A DNA stretch of 64,000 nt from Cyanobacteria bacterium FACHB-63 (GCA_014695255.1 JACJNX010000053.1:1-64000), one strand, 5' to 3'. Positions 47,638 to 57,874 are shown, counted from the stretch's first letter. Notes: a model not told the origin generated them from the sequence alone. Numbers and translations: made by a program.

Positions 47638-49266
47638 TTAATCGTGCAAATCTGCGTCCCAAACTCCGACATAAATTCGATCGCGCTCATTCCGCTCAAT
47701 CACCCCTTTGAGATTGCCTTGCTGAAATCGATAGCGATCGCGTTCTCGGCGATACACTTGCTTCAATCCGTTAATGATTTCCGGTGTTGCACGACTCCCT
47801 AGCATTCCATTGACCGTCACTTGCACCGTTAAATCATCAACCGATTGAGCAAACGATACTTCAGTTTGGCGGACTTGATTTGTGCTGCGATCGTACAGAT
47901 AGGCAAGCGTAATTCGATCGGGCACAACTTCATACAAAGCGCTGCGAGTATTTTGCCAATAGCCACGACCCGTTTGTGCAGGTTCTCCGAGGGCTGATCG
48001 AACTTCTTGTTCAGAAGTGCCGACCGGAAAACCAGGAATGCGACCCGTCGATTGAGTGTTTGTCTGAGGTGGCGGAGCAAGTGGAGACGGCTCGATCGGA
48101 GTGGGGGACGGTGTAATCGAGACGCTGGGTTTTGGGCGCGGCGATTCGGCTTGGACGACGGGCGGACGCGGAGAATCAGACGGCGTAGGTGAAACCGAAG
48201 GAAGGGGACTTGGAGAATTCAGCGTTACGGCAGGTTCAGAGGTTTGGCGCGATCGTGGCGAGAGGAGAGCGATCGCAACTCCGGTTAGGGTGAGTCCTGT
48301 TAAAGCTGCAAGCAGCCACGCCATGCGCAATCCTCGCTTTGCAGGTGCTGCAATCGGTTCAGGATTTGGGATATGGGCGACAGTGGCAGCGGTTGCAGTT
48401 GAAGCTCTGGGAAGCTGCGTTACTGAAGCCGTGAAATTCTGCGGCAGCGGGGCGGAATCCTGCGGCAGAAGGGATAGCCATTCTGCCACGCTGGCAGGAC
48501 GCAGGGTAGCATCCATCGCCATACCACGCAAAATGGCCTGATTCACACCCGGACTCATCGAGGGTTGGAGTTCCCGCGGTTCGGGCATTCGTTCATGATC
48601 TCGTAGAATTGATGCGATCGGAACGGTTGCTGTTACTAATGCGTAGAGTGTTGCGGCTAAACCGTAAACATCGCTTGCGGGACTGCGTTTTTGTTGAGCG
48701 AAATATTGTTCGATCGGCGCATATCCGACTGACATCATTTGGGTATGCACTTGCGTTGAATTGGGTGTAAATTCCCGTGCAATGCCAAAATCAATCAGAA
48801 TGGCTTCTTGGGTTCCTTCGCGAATAATAATGTTGTCGGGTTTGATATCTCGATGCAGCAATCCGTTGCGGTGAACCACTTGCAGCGCCGAGCCGATTTG
48901 TCGAACGTAGTGAATTGCGATCGCTTCCGGTAGCGGTCGATTCGGGAAAACAATTTCCTCAAGCGTCTTGCCTGGAATGTAATCCATCACCATGTACGAG
49001 CGATCGTTTTCGATGAAAAAATCACTCACGCGCACAATGTTCGGATGCACACAGAGCGCTAACCGCCGCGCCTCATCCTGGAATTTGCGCTCGAAATCGG
49101 CAAAATTTCGCTCGAATCGTAACGACTCATTCAACGTTTTGATCACTACAGTTTGATGCAAAAAGTGATGAATCGCCTTATAGGTCACACCAAATCCACC
49201 CTGACCAATAACCGCTTGCAGGGTGTACTTACCATTCGAGAGCGTTGTACCAACGAGAGAATCCAT
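47638..49266 (-). CDS. membrane-anchored serine/threonine protein kinase
   Basis: 542 residues: kinase at about 14-270 ([43 protein letters not shown]), a transmembrane helix near 312-330 ([21 protein letters not shown]), a Pro/Ser-rich linker, and a C-terminal extracytoplasmic domain of about 130 residues (begins [14 protein letters not shown]) that could sense a signal. The upstream histidine kinase gene is only 21 bp away, so they are likely cotranscribed. Confidence 0.93.
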   Translation of the reverse strand: MDSLVGTTLSNGKYTLQAVIGQGGFGVTYKAIHHFLHQTVVIKTLNESLRFERNFADFERKFQDEARRLALCVHPNIVRVSDFFIENDRSYMVMDYIPGKTLEEIVFPNRPLPEAIAIHYVRQIGSALQVVHRNGLLHRDIKPDNIIIREGTQEAILIDFGIAREFTPNSTQVHTQMMSVGYAPIEQYFAQQKRSPASDVYGLAATLYALVTATVPIASILRDHERMPEPRELQPSMSPGVNQAILRGMAMDATLRPASVAEWLSLLPQDSAPLPQNFTASVTQLPRASTATAATVAHIPNPEPIAAPAKRGLRMAWLLAALTGLTLTGVAIALLSPRSRQTSEPAVTLNSPSPLPSVSPTPSDSPRPPVVQAESPRPKPSVSITPSPTPIEPSPLAPPPQTNTQSTGRIPGFPVGTSEQEVRSALGEPAQTGRGYWQNTRSALYEVVPDRITLAYLYDRSTNQVRQTEVSFAQSVDDLTVQVTVNGMLGSRATPEIINGLKQVYRRERDRYRFQQGNLKGVIERNERDRIYVGVWDADLHD

Positions 49267-49287
49267 GCCAAACCAAGCTTGACCGCT

Positions 49288-50109
49288 TTATGATTGAACC
49301 GCATTTCGAGGTAGAGTGCATCGGAGCTGAGTGATAGTTTCTGCTGAGTTCATGGGCAGCTTGACCAATTCTAACCGACCCTTCATGAACTCCATGAGAT
49401 TCTGATTCAGCAATAAACTAAATCCTAACGAGGGCGATTCTAAATCGGGTGGCGCTTCTAGTTTGAGCAAACCGATCGCTTCTTGCCAAACCTCGATCGG
49501 GCGCTCGTCTTCCAAATCGATATACACAAAATTTGGATCTGCGTGTGCCGAAAGTTTAATCGAGCCTTCTTGCATCGTCGCGATCGCGCCGCTAATCAAA
49601 CTGGTTAACACTTGCAAGAGCGATTTGCGATCGGCAATAACCTCAAGGTCTGGATCGGGTGAGGCTAAATGAAAGGGTAAATTCCGATTTTCCGATAATA
49701 GATGCGTTAAAGAATACACATTATCAAACACATCAGAAATAGAAACAGGCTGTAAGTCTAATTTGCCTGTTCCGTATTCAGTTTTAGAAATATGAATAAC
49801 TTCATCAAGTAGCTTGACCAGCTTTAGTGCAGACTCATTTGCCTGGGCAATAAATTCGCGTTCTTCTTCAGGCGATTCGCATAAGTCCGCAAGAATGAGC
49901 TGATGTGCGCCAATCATGCCGTTGAGAGGCGATCGTAATTCATGAGACGTTCGTGCCAGAAATCCCGCTTTAAATTGGCTGAGTTCAAGCAGCGATCGAT
50001 ACGCCAATTCAAGCTCCTGATTATTCTTGGGAGCGTTTCGTGCCAACCGTCCAGCGATAAAACCGAAACTCAATCCTGCAATTAAATTAATCCAATCCAT
50101 ACTTACCAC
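49288..50109 (-). CDS. histidine kinase-like protein with degenerate ATPase domain
   Basis: 273 residues: an N-terminal membrane helix (about 7-24), a short coiled segment, a good dimerisation/H-box RTSHELRSPLNG (His56), then a GHKL-like region where the N-box (LTSLISGAIATM) lacks the conserved Asn and no DxGxG is seen. It may not autophosphorylate, acting instead as a phosphotransfer or pseudokinase. 40 bp downstream of the BMP gene. Confidence 0.75.
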   Translation of the reverse strand: MVSMDWINLIAGLSFGFIAGRLARNAPKNNQELELAYRSLLELSQFKAGFLARTSHELRSPLNGMIGAHQLILADLCESPEEEREFIAQANESALKLVKLLDEVIHISKTEYGTGKLDLQPVSISDVFDNVYSLTHLLSENRNLPFHLASPDPDLEVIADRKSLLQVLTSLISGAIATMQEGSIKLSAHADPNFVYIDLEDERPIEVWQEAIGLLKLEAPPDLESPSLGFSLLLNQNLMEFMKGRLELVKLPMNSAETITQLRCTLPRNAVQS

Positions 50110-50149
50110 CGCTAATCCCGTCTATGAGTTTAGCGGTGGCAGTGAATTT

Positions 50150-51349
50150 CTAGGCGGTTTTGCCGACGACACCTTCAACCAGCCAGTTCATCGACTCAAG
50201 CTCGATCGCGGTTGCGCTGTAATCTTTACCTGCTGGAACAACTGTTTTTCCGGTGTTATCTTTCAAGCCCCCTTTGTAAATCACCAGCGATCCAGCCCGC
50301 ATCTTATCTCTTGCGGCTTCTGCATCTTTTTTCGCGACGTCCGTCACCGCAGGACCAAACGCCGAGATCTTCACAAACTCGTCTTTATAGCCCCCTCTAA
50401 GCAAATGCGGAATTCCGCCATTCATCAGCGTCTTGCCTTCTTGAATCATCTTGGCGTATTCGCTATACACCTTTGTCCAATCCCACTCTGCACCCGTCAG
50501 ATAGCCCTTCGGTGCCAGTGATGACTGGTTGGCGTGATAGCCCGACGTAAACACACCCCGTTTTTCTGCGGTTTCCATCACCACTTTCGGGCTGTCCACA
50601 TGGCAGGTAATCACATCTGCGCCTTGGTCAACTAAGCTGTTTGTGGCTTCCGCTTCTTTGACCGGGAGCGACCAATCCCCCGTGAAAATCACCTGAGTTG
50701 TGATGTTCGGCTTGATGCTGCGTGCGCCTAACGTGAAACTGTTGATGTTGCGAAGCACTTGCGGAATCGGTTTTGCCGCCACAAAACCGAGCTTGCCTGT
50801 TTTGCTCATGTGTCCAGCAACGACACCCGCAACGTATTGAGCTTCGTCAATGTAGCCGAAGTAGCTTCCTACATTTTTTGGGTGTTTGCTGGCATCGTAG
50901 AGTCCGCCACAGTGGAAGAACTGCACTTCAGGATAATCGGTGGCAAGCTTGAGAATATGCGGGTCGAAGTAGCCGAATGACGTTGGAAACAAGACCGTGG
51001 CTTTATCTTGCTCGATCATGTTTCGCATGGCTTCTTGAACTTCGGTCGTTTCAGGAACGCTGGCTTGATCGACCGTTTTGACATTCAAGGCTTTCAACCC
51101 TTCTTTGCCCTGAAAGTGCGCCTGGTTGTAGCCGAAGTCATCTTTAGGCCCAACGTAGATGAACCCCATGACAAGCTCTTTTCCTGCCGCTGGACTTGCA
51201 CCTGTCGTCGTTGTTGCGTTGTTTGTATTGTTAGCGGGCGTACATCCTGTCCAGAGTTTCGAGGTTGCACCAAAGGCTCCGGTCGCCAGAAGTCCCCGCA
51301 CAACCTGACGGCGGGAAACTCGCGAATGGCGATCATCATTCTTGCTCAT
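50150..51349 (-). CDS. BMP-family ABC solute-binding protein
   Basis: 399-residue exported binding protein: twin-arginine SRRQVVRGLLATGAFG, then lipobox-like LWTGC. The body matches the BMP/PnrA/Med family (GFIYVGPKDDFGYNQAH, YIDEAQYVAGVVAGHMSKTGK). These bind nucleosides or other small ligands. ABC permease and ATPase genes are not nearby. It follows the hydrolase gene by 75 bp, so it may bind an amide-type nitrogen source. Confidence 0.88.
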   Translation of the reverse strand: MSKNDDRHSRVSRRQVVRGLLATGAFGATSKLWTGCTPANNTNNATTTTGASPAAGKELVMGFIYVGPKDDFGYNQAHFQGKEGLKALNVKTVDQASVPETTEVQEAMRNMIEQDKATVLFPTSFGYFDPHILKLATDYPEVQFFHCGGLYDASKHPKNVGSYFGYIDEAQYVAGVVAGHMSKTGKLGFVAAKPIPQVLRNINSFTLGARSIKPNITTQVIFTGDWSLPVKEAEATNSLVDQGADVITCHVDSPKVVMETAEKRGVFTSGYHANQSSLAPKGYLTGAEWDWTKVYSEYAKMIQEGKTLMNGGIPHLLRGGYKDEFVKISAFGPAVTDVAKKDAEAARDKMRAGSLVIYKGGLKDNTGKTVVPAGKDYSATAIELESMNWLVEGVVGKTA

Positions 51350-51424
51350 CGTTGATTCCTTTTTCGGATACTAATAGACGCGATCGATTGAAGTCTGTTT
51401 CCTCCGATCAGATTGTATAGTCTG

Positions 51425-52111
51425 TCACAATCCTGCTTTTAGGGCGGTGATGAGCGCGATCGAGTCGGAGACTGCTCCAAAGACACCGCCCTGCATTTGA
51501 ATCATCTTCAGGGCGGCGAGGTGGTTTCCATAATCAGTTGCGCCCGTGCAGTCAGACAGCAGTAAGCATTCGTAACCGCGATCGTTCGCATCTCTCATCG
51601 TGGTGTGTACACAGACATCGGTTGTAATCCCGGTCAGAATCAAATTCTGAATGTTCTTGCGTTTCAGAATCAGATCCAGATCAGTTGCATAAAACGAGCC
51701 TTTTCCGGGTTTGTCGATGATCACTTCTCCGGGCAAGGGTGCCAGTTCAGGAATGATCTCCCATCCAGGTTCGCCACGCACGAGAATTCTTCCACAAGGG
51801 CCTGGATCACCAATTCCAGCGCCGATTTGCTGCGATCGCCAGCGTTTATTCTCTGGGAGATCTGACAAATCCGGGCGGTGTCCTTCGCGGGTGTGAATGA
51901 TTGTGTAGTTGAGTGATCGCATGACCATCAACAGGGTGCGGATGGGTTCGATCGGGGCGCGAGTGAGCGACAAATCATAGCCCATTTTGTCAACATACCC
52001 GCCCTTGCCGCAGAAGTCCGTTTGCATATCAATTACAATCAGTGCGGTGTTTTCAGGACGCAGATCGCCATTAAACGGATAGGGATACGGATCAGCCTCG
52101 ACAAACATCAT
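51425..52111 (-). CDS. isochorismatase-like cysteine hydrolase
   Basis: 228 residues of the cysteine-hydrolase superfamily with catalytic Asp28 (IVIDMQTDF), Lys134 (IDKPGKGSF) and Cys167 (TDVCVHTT). Members include biuret hydrolase, RutB and nicotinamidase; the linked formamidase suggests an amide or urea-like substrate. The ATG at 52111 is preferred since the next gene ends at 52114, a 2-bp gap. Confidence 0.9.
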   Translation of the reverse strand: MMFVEADPYPYPFNGDLRPENTALIVIDMQTDFCGKGGYVDKMGYDLSLTRAPIEPIRTLLMVMRSLNYTIIHTREGHRPDLSDLPENKRWRSQQIGAGIGDPGPCGRILVRGEPGWEIIPELAPLPGEVIIDKPGKGSFYATDLDLILKRKNIQNLILTGITTDVCVHTTMRDANDRGYECLLLSDCTGATDYGNHLAALKMIQMQGGVFGAVSDSIALITALKAGL

Positions 52112-52113
52112 GC

Positions 52114-53139
52114 TTAACCTCCAGTCACAGAGGTCGGGAGTTCTTCGCCACGGTACGATCGTGTGGGAGCCGCGAATCCGCAAGAGGTTCCATCGGTGTA
52201 CATCACTTCGTCTTCCCAAGGCAAGCGATAACTGCCATTGACTAAATCTTGCATGTAAGTGTAAGGACAGTCCTGCGCTCCACCTTTTACCGCCACATAG
52301 CCGCGATGTCCGAACTGATAGATATTGTTTTCAACGCTCCAATGCTTCCGGGCTTCACGCACCAGATCCGGGCGTAGCTCTGCGGTGATAATTTCATCCG
52401 GGCGATGGCTACCCAGCACCAACGGCGCACCGTCAAAGTTCACAAACATTCCTTCACCCATCGAATCAAATGTGCCATCGGTGCCACACATACAAACTGA
52501 GGCAGTGTACATCAGATTGCAAAAAGCGTTCGATTGGTTAGTGACTTGCCAAGAGTGACGAATTGGAGCGGTGTAGCCCGCGGTACGAATCATGATTTCT
52601 GCACCTTTGTAGGCACATTCACGCGCCATCTCCGGGAACATTCCATCGTGACAAATGATGAGCGCGATCGTGCTGCCGTTTGGACCTTCACACACAGGAA
52701 TTCCCAAGTTTCCAGGCTCCCACGGTTCGACCGGAACCCAAGGATGCAGCTTGCGGTAATACAGTTTCAGTTCTCCAGTGTCGTCGATGATGATGCCGCT
52801 GTTGTAGGGATTGCCGTGGGGATTGTATTCCATGATCGAAAAGCATCCCCAGATGCGATTGTCCCGGCAAGCTTTCTGAAACGCTTGGACTTCTTTTCCG
52901 TCTAAGCGGCACATGATTTCTGGGTTGGTGTCCATCGACAAGCCATGCAGCGAGTATTCAGGGAAGACCACCAGATCCATCGTCGGCATATTTCGTCGCG
53001 CTTTGCCGACCATTTGACAGATCCGATCGGTCTGCGCCGTCAGATCATCCGGTGTCACCACGGTCGGAAGCTGCAACTGCACCATCCCCAAAACCACACC
53101 GTTTGGAGTCTTATTTAATCCACCCAGTCCACTCATCAA
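52114..53139 (-). CDS. amiF: formamidase (nitrilase family)
   Basis: 341 residues; hydrolyses formamide to formate and ammonia (or another short amide). The nitrilase triad is Glu60 (FPEYS), Lys129 (YYRKLHPW) and Cys162 (ICHDGM). The overall match to AmiF/AmiE amidases is strong, with [29 protein letters not shown] and [14 protein letters not shown]. The broad-range AmiE is less likely. First gene of the nitrogen-scavenging cluster. Confidence 0.88.
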   Translation of the reverse strand: MMSGLGGLNKTPNGVVLGMVQLQLPTVVTPDDLTAQTDRICQMVGKARRNMPTMDLVVFPEYSLHGLSMDTNPEIMCRLDGKEVQAFQKACRDNRIWGCFSIMEYNPHGNPYNSGIIIDDTGELKLYYRKLHPWVPVEPWEPGNLGIPVCEGPNGSTIALIICHDGMFPEMARECAYKGAEIMIRTAGYTAPIRHSWQVTNQSNAFCNLMYTASVCMCGTDGTFDSMGEGMFVNFDGAPLVLGSHRPDEIITAELRPDLVREARKHWSVENNIYQFGHRGYVAVKGGAQDCPYTYMQDLVNGSYRLPWEDEVMYTDGTSCGFAAPTRSYRGEELPTSVTGG

Positions 53140-53160
53140 ATCCTGCCCTCAAGACTATTC

Positions 53161-53180
53161 GTGTGTCAGCTTTATCACAC
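53161..53180. promoter_or_regulatory. inverted repeat upstream of amiF
   Basis: GTGTG-N10-CACAC (53161-53165, 53176-53180), 22 bp before the amiF start, covering the expected -10 region. Candidate operator. Confidence 0.35.
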
Positions 53181-53197
53181 TTTTCCAAGGGCAATTC

Positions 53198-53211
53198 GTG
53201 CTTTACGATAC
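53198..53211 (-). promoter_or_regulatory. NtcA-like site upstream of amiF
   Basis: On the minus strand GTATCGTAAAGCAC, one mismatch from GTAN8TAC, followed 20-24 nt later by an AT-rich GATAAAG. Consistent with nitrogen control, but weaker than the ntcB promoter. Confidence 0.35.
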
Positions 53212-53213
53212 GG

Positions 53214-54323
53214 TTAGGAATCTGTCAGTTCCTTTAAGCGCTGAACAAACGCGGGTTTACCAAACGCTGCAAGGCTCTCTTGGCGTAACCACTCGCTCAC
53301 ACAGCGCTGATCCTCGCCTTTGAGCATTTCGATACAGGCGATCGCGACTTCATCCGGGTCACGATGCGGCACTCGCCACCCTAAACGCCCATCTTGCAGC
53401 GGATCAGCCGAGCCATCTGCATCTCCTGAAAGCACAGGCACACCGGATGCCATTGCTTCTAGATACACAATGCCAAAGCCTTCTTGTGAGGGCATTACAT
53501 ACGCATCTGCAAGACAATAATGTTTCGGCAGTTCCTCAGTAGCAACGAATCCGGCAAACACAATGAGATCGCTCACGCCCAGTTCTTCTGCCAATTCTGC
53601 TAATCGCGGCTGATCGTCTCCCCGCCCAACCACTAGATATTTCACATCGGGAAACACTCGGAGAATTTGCGGCAAAGCGCGAATTGTGACATCTACACCC
53701 TTGTACGGATCGCCCGACCACAGGCGCGCAACAGTCATTAAAATCTTGCAATTCTCAAGCTGATATTTCTGCAATAATTTTGAGTCTTTTGCTTGGGGTT
53801 GAAACACGGAACCATCCACCGCACAAAAGAGAAAATCGACCTTCTCAGGCTCAATTCCATTCGCGGCACAAGCCCGATCACGTGAATACCGACTAATTGC
53901 CCAGATGCGATCGGCATTCTGCAAAGCACGTTGTTTCGCGCTCGGTAACGGTTCCCAGACTTCCTTGCCGTAGGTCAAGACAGTATAAGGAATTTCCAAC
54001 GGTTTACAGAGCGTTTGAATTAAAGGAGCAAGCAGAATGTGACCGCAAAATACTCGGTCTGGACGGTGCTTTAATAGATGCGTGAATAGAGCGATCGCTA
54101 GCTTGATTCGTCCCAATCGGGGCGATCGAGCTTTGCAGTAATGAAACCGCGATCGCTCTGATGCAAACGGATTCTCAACAGATACGCTATCTCGTAGAAG
54201 AAAGATATCAGCGCTCAGCGTATCAATTTGCGAATAAGCTCGCAGAATGTCTTTGACATAAGACTGGATCCCGCCTTCGCAAGAGAAGATTTCGAGAAAA
54301 ACAAAAACGTGATTCTGGGGCAT
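53214..54323 (-). CDS. GT4-family glycosyltransferase
   Basis: 369 residues of the GT-B fold: N-terminal acceptor domain, then VARLWSGDPYKGVDVTIRALP, VVGRGDDQPRLAEL, and C-terminal MPSQEGFGIVYLEAMASGVPVL (EX7E). It probably adds a sugar in exopolysaccharide or glycolipid assembly. ATG at 54323 (MPQNHVF) is preferred over the 54365 start. Confidence 0.9.
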   Translation of the reverse strand: MPQNHVFVFLEIFSCEGGIQSYVKDILRAYSQIDTLSADIFLLRDSVSVENPFASERSRFHYCKARSPRLGRIKLAIALFTHLLKHRPDRVFCGHILLAPLIQTLCKPLEIPYTVLTYGKEVWEPLPSAKQRALQNADRIWAISRYSRDRACAANGIEPEKVDFLFCAVDGSVFQPQAKDSKLLQKYQLENCKILMTVARLWSGDPYKGVDVTIRALPQILRVFPDVKYLVVGRGDDQPRLAELAEELGVSDLIVFAGFVATEELPKHYCLADAYVMPSQEGFGIVYLEAMASGVPVLSGDADGSADPLQDGRLGWRVPHRDPDEVAIACIEMLKGEDQRCVSEWLRQESLAAFGKPAFVQRLKELTDS

Positions 54324-54445
54324 AAACAGGAAAAAGGGCGAACCGTAGTCCGCCCAGAAGAGCATCAGATTACCCTTCCTTTAAATGCCCAAATCGTGAG
54401 CACGATCACACAATTTCAGGAACCAAAGAATTTTCTGTGCGTCCC

Positions 54446-54739
54446 CTAGTCGCTGGGTCGAACACGCTTCAGCATTTCTACTAGAATGATGTGCGCTTCT
54501 TTTGCGTCTTTCAGCGTGCGATCGAAGGTCACTCGCACCGGAACCATTTCTTCGTTCACTTGTGCTAAAAGATCCATCCCTTTTTCATCAACGGACTTCA
54601 TTTCGGCAGCCGTCGCATCCTTGACCTTGCCAAAATACTGTGCGTAAACCAGCACCGCATCGCCATGATCTTTGTTCATGTGGCTGCAAATGCGATCGCT
54701 CACCGCAGGCGAAAACGCTTCGCTGACGGATTCAGACAT
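54446..54739 (-). CDS. DUF2470 domain protein
   Basis: 97 residues, SDRICSHMNKDHGDAVLVYAQYFG followed by a beta-rich second half: the DUF2470/heme-utilisation-like domain seen next to split-barrel flavoproteins. The exact role is not established. It is followed on the same strand by the GT4 gene. Confidence 0.85.
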   Translation of the reverse strand: MSESVSEAFSPAVSDRICSHMNKDHGDAVLVYAQYFGKVKDATAAEMKSVDEKGMDLLAQVNEEMVPVRVTFDRTLKDAKEAHIILVEMLKRVRPSD

Positions 54740-54798
54740 AACTCTCTCCTATGCACTGATCCCGATGATATCGCAATCTGATTCGGAGAAAACGATGG

Positions 54799-56250
54799 CT
54801 AAGTTGCGGACTTCCAAGTTCCATGAAAGCCGATCGGGATCACTTCGGGTAAACCTAATCGACACACAGGCTCATCGTTTAGACCATCGCTATCGAAAAC
54901 CCAAACTTCACTCTGATCGCGATTACCATCGTAAACAACGGTGATAATCCAACCCTGATGAGCATCGATCGCGTCAGGCGCATAAATCGGCTCCATCGGA
55001 TAGCAATTCTCACCGAAATCGGCTTCGATCAACTCTCCAGTTTCTGGGTCAAATCGAGCGATCGCGCCGAAGATCTCTTTTGCTGGATCAGCATTCCGAC
55101 GATGCAGCGAGAGGTAGGTTTGTTGCCAGGATTGCCCAACTTCTACAGGCTTCACCACTGGAAATTCACAATGTCGATCGAGCAATTCCTGCTGCTCCAG
55201 CACTTTTGCGGTGAGTGGATCAACTCGAATTTGCCAGAGTGTCGATCGTGCTGAGGTCTGAGTTTTTCCGGTTGCCACTTGTCTTAGATATTCATTGGTG
55301 TTGAAGTCAGCATAACGAATCACATCAACGACGATACTTCCATCACGATCGACGCAAGCATTGCTAAAGTGCCATTGATACCAGGGATCAGCTTCACTCT
55401 GGCTGATCAGTTTTAGAGTTTGACGATCAAACACCAATACCTGAGTGCCCTGCTCTGGTTTCCAGTCAAGCGAGTCGCTGAAACTCTTCAACCGGGTTAA
55501 CAACGCTAACGGATTTAATTGCACAGGCGGAATGAAGAACAAGAGATACCGTCCCGCCATGACAAAATCATGAATCAGCGGAATTCCGTCTAATTTGTGA
55601 CTCTCATGTTGTTGTAGTTTGCCGCTGGCATCTACGCGGTACAGATTGAGAGCCGTATCTTTCCCGAAGCTGACCCCGAAGTTATAAACGTCGCCCGTCT
55701 GCGGATCGCGTTTTGGATGTGCGGAAAATGGCAGCGAATCGGATAACCCTCCCAAATTGTCAATGCTGCGGGTTTGGAGAGTTTCGAGATCGAGTGCATA
55801 GGGCTGCCCGCCTTCCCAAAGGGCGAGGAGTCGATCGTCCAACGCTAGCACCGACGTATTCGCCGCATTCTTCAAGCCTTTGGTGAAGCGATCGATCAAT
55901 CCTCCAGGCGGCAACATTCCATATCCGGTGTATATCAATCGTCCAGCGCGTTCTTCCTCAAGAAATTCCGGCGTTTCAACATAGCGATACACCCCTGTTG
56001 CGCCTGTTTGAGCAAAATGTACTCTCAAGATTGCCCCATCGCCATCAAACCAATGTCCAACGCGAGTGTTACCACGCTCTAATCGACTTGGACCGTTGCG
56101 ATACAAAGACCCGCGTAATCCTGCGGGAATTGCACCCGACAGAATCGGGAGTGTTGTGGGTGCGAATCCTTTTGCTGTATGTAAGACTGATTGATTCCAG
56201 GTGTACGATGCCTCTGGCGCAGGAAAACCTGTTCGTGTTGCAGCTACCAT
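54799..56250 (-). CDS. carotenoid cleavage oxygenase
   Basis: 483 residues; non-heme iron enzyme of the carotenoid/apocarotenoid oxygenase family, probably forming retinal or related aldehydes. The four iron His ligands are visible in FSAHPKRDP, LIHDFVMAG, WHFSNACV and FHGTW; the start LSGAIPAGLRGSLYRNGP is typical of the family. Synechocystis ACO (Diox1) is the nearest characterised type I would compare. Single-gene unit. Confidence 0.93.
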   Translation of the reverse strand: MVAATRTGFPAPEASYTWNQSVLHTAKGFAPTTLPILSGAIPAGLRGSLYRNGPSRLERGNTRVGHWFDGDGAILRVHFAQTGATGVYRYVETPEFLEEERAGRLIYTGYGMLPPGGLIDRFTKGLKNAANTSVLALDDRLLALWEGGQPYALDLETLQTRSIDNLGGLSDSLPFSAHPKRDPQTGDVYNFGVSFGKDTALNLYRVDASGKLQQHESHKLDGIPLIHDFVMAGRYLLFFIPPVQLNPLALLTRLKSFSDSLDWKPEQGTQVLVFDRQTLKLISQSEADPWYQWHFSNACVDRDGSIVVDVIRYADFNTNEYLRQVATGKTQTSARSTLWQIRVDPLTAKVLEQQELLDRHCEFPVVKPVEVGQSWQQTYLSLHRRNADPAKEIFGAIARFDPETGELIEADFGENCYPMEPIYAPDAIDAHQGWIITVVYDGNRDQSEVWVFDSDGLNDEPVCRLGLPEVIPIGFHGTWKSAT

Positions 56251-56300
56251 AATTCTCTCAATTTAGCGATCTTCTGTCTTTGAGTTCGACATTCTGCCAT

Positions 56301-56328
56301 GTGTCACTAATACAGTGTCACTAATACA
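56301..56328. repeat. 14-bp exact tandem duplication
   Basis: GTGTCACTAATACA repeats directly (56301-56314, 56315-56328), in the region upstream of the DprA-like gene. Confidence 0.85.
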
Positions 56329-56401
56329 ATCGTACAGCTTTGTTCTTTATCGAAATGAAGTTCTCGAACTGTATGCAAATCACTCGGATGTCAGGACTGT
56401 C

Positions 56402-56410
56402 TGATACAAT
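56402..56410 (+). promoter_or_regulatory. extended -10 promoter for the 56441 operon
   Basis: TGATACAAT fits the extended -10 TGnTATAAT with one mismatch; no good -35 is found, as is allowed for extended -10 promoters. The transcription start would be near 56417. Confidence 0.4.
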
Positions 56411-56440
56411 GAACGGCGTTGTCAACTAGATGTACATCCT

Positions 56441-56947
56441 TTGAGCCAATCGATCGATGATCTACCCAAGGTAGACGATTTTCTACAAGAACTTGCCACG
56501 ATTCAACAAACAGGGTCGAAGCGGATCGCGATTTTAGGATCGCGCCACGTTCCGATTACGCATCAAACCTTGATCGAAATGATGACCTACGCCCTGGTGC
56601 TAGAAGGGAATCGGATTATCACGTCCGGTTCGACCGGGACGAATTTTGCTGTCATTCGGGGAGCACTCCGGGCTGACCCGTCAATGCTGACGGTAATTCT
56701 GCCGCAGGGACTCGATCGCCAGCCCCGCGAATCGCGTGAGCAGCTTGAAACGGTGATGCACCTGGTTGAATGCCCAGAAAATAATTCTTTATCGCTGGGA
56801 GAAGCGAGCGCGCTGTGTAACCAGGAGATTATTTCGCGGTGTCAACAATTGATTTCGTTTGCGTTCCACGATAGCCATACTTTGCTGCAAACCTGTCGCG
56901 ATGCCGAAGATCAGCGTAAAGTTGTGACACTGTTCTATTTTGATTAA
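56441..56947 (+). CDS. DprA/LOG-like Rossmann protein
   Basis: 168 residues with a single Rossmann-type fold: KRIAILGSRHVP, then ITSGSTGTNFAVIRGAL and TVILPQGLDR, as in DprA and lysine-decarboxylase-like proteins. It is shorter than full DprA (no C-terminal winged helix, about half length), so DNA uptake is not assured. Start is TTG at 56441; no better in-frame ATG lies nearby. First gene of a three-gene unit. Confidence 0.75.
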   Translation: MSQSIDDLPKVDDFLQELATIQQTGSKRIAILGSRHVPITHQTLIEMMTYALVLEGNRIITSGSTGTNFAVIRGALRADPSMLTVILPQGLDRQPRESREQLETVMHLVECPENNSLSLGEASALCNQEIISRCQQLISFAFHDSHTLLQTCRDAEDQRKVVTLFYFD

Positions 56948-56950
56948 TTT

Positions 56951-57373
56951 ATGCTGTTTGGACTCTCTGTTCCAAGTCTGCTGTTGATTGCGATCGCCGT
57001 TGCGGTCGTCTGGATTTACTTACCGTTTTTGGTGGTGGCATACGGACGGGTGCAAATCGGCTATAGCAAAGAAATCATGGCGGCTCCTCGTGCTGCTTTT
57101 GACAGGCTTCCAGATTACGCAAAACGCGCAACCTGGGCACACCAAAATGCACTCGAAGCCTTTCCAATTTTTGCCGCCGCTGCACTGATGGCGTATGTGA
57201 CAAATCAAACTTCTGAAATTGCAGGATGGGCAGCGATCGTGTGGATGACGGCGCGATTTTTGTTTCCGATTTTTTATATTTTGAATATTCCAACTTTGCG
57301 ATCGTTGATGTTCGGAATTGGTTCGATTTGCAGCTTTACTCTAATCGGATTAAGCTTGATCAGCACGCTTTAA
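56951..57373 (+). CDS. MAPEG-family membrane protein
   Basis: 140 residues, four membrane helices and the typical PRAAFDRLPDYAKRATWAHQNALEAFPIFAAA segment of the MAPEG family (microsomal-glutathione-transferase-like). A glutathione-dependent detoxification role is possible. Starts 3 bp after the previous stop. Confidence 0.9.
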   Translation: MLFGLSVPSLLLIAIAVAVVWIYLPFLVVAYGRVQIGYSKEIMAAPRAAFDRLPDYAKRATWAHQNALEAFPIFAAAALMAYVTNQTSEIAGWAAIVWMTARFLFPIFYILNIPTLRSLMFGIGSICSFTLIGLSLISTL

Positions 57374-57382
57374 TTATTGCTT

Positions 57383-57874
57383 ATGGCTTCTACTTTTTCG
57401 TTTGATATTGTTAGCGACTTCGATCGCCAAGAATTGGTCAACGCGATCGATACGACCAAGCGCGATGTCCAGAGCCGCTACGATCTCAAAGACACGAAAA
57501 CGGAGATCGAACTCGGTACGGATACGATCACAATTAATACCGATAGTGAATTTACCCTGGATGCAGTGCATACCCTAATGCAGCAGCGAGCAGCAAAGCG
57601 CAATTTATCACTGAAAATCTTTGATTACGGTAAAGTTGAGTCTGCAAGTGGAAACCGCGTTCGGCAAGAAATTAAGCTAAAAAAAGGAATTAGTCAGGAG
57701 ATCGCGAAGCAAATTACTAAAATTATTCGCGATGAATACAAGAAAGTTCAAGGCTCGATTCAAGGCGATGCGGTGCGTGTTTCTGCAAAATCAAAGGATG
57801 ATTTGCAAGTGGTGATGCAGCGGATGAAGCAAGAAGATTTTCCGGTAGCGTTGCAGTTTACAAACTATCGATAG
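57383..57874 (+). CDS. YajQ-family nucleotide-binding protein
   Basis: 163 residues of the YajQ/UPF0234 family ([21 protein letters not shown] and DLKDT), members of which bind c-di-GMP or RNA/tRNA. ATG at 57383; the preceding TTG at 57377 is not needed. Third gene of the DprA-like/MAPEG/YajQ unit, ending at a strong terminator. Confidence 0.93.
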   Translation: MASTFSFDIVSDFDRQELVNAIDTTKRDVQSRYDLKDTKTEIELGTDTITINTDSEFTLDAVHTLMQQRAAKRNLSLKIFDYGKVESASGNRVRQEIKLKKGISQEIAKQITKIIRDEYKKVQGSIQGDAVRVSAKSKDDLQVVMQRMKQEDFPVALQFTNYR

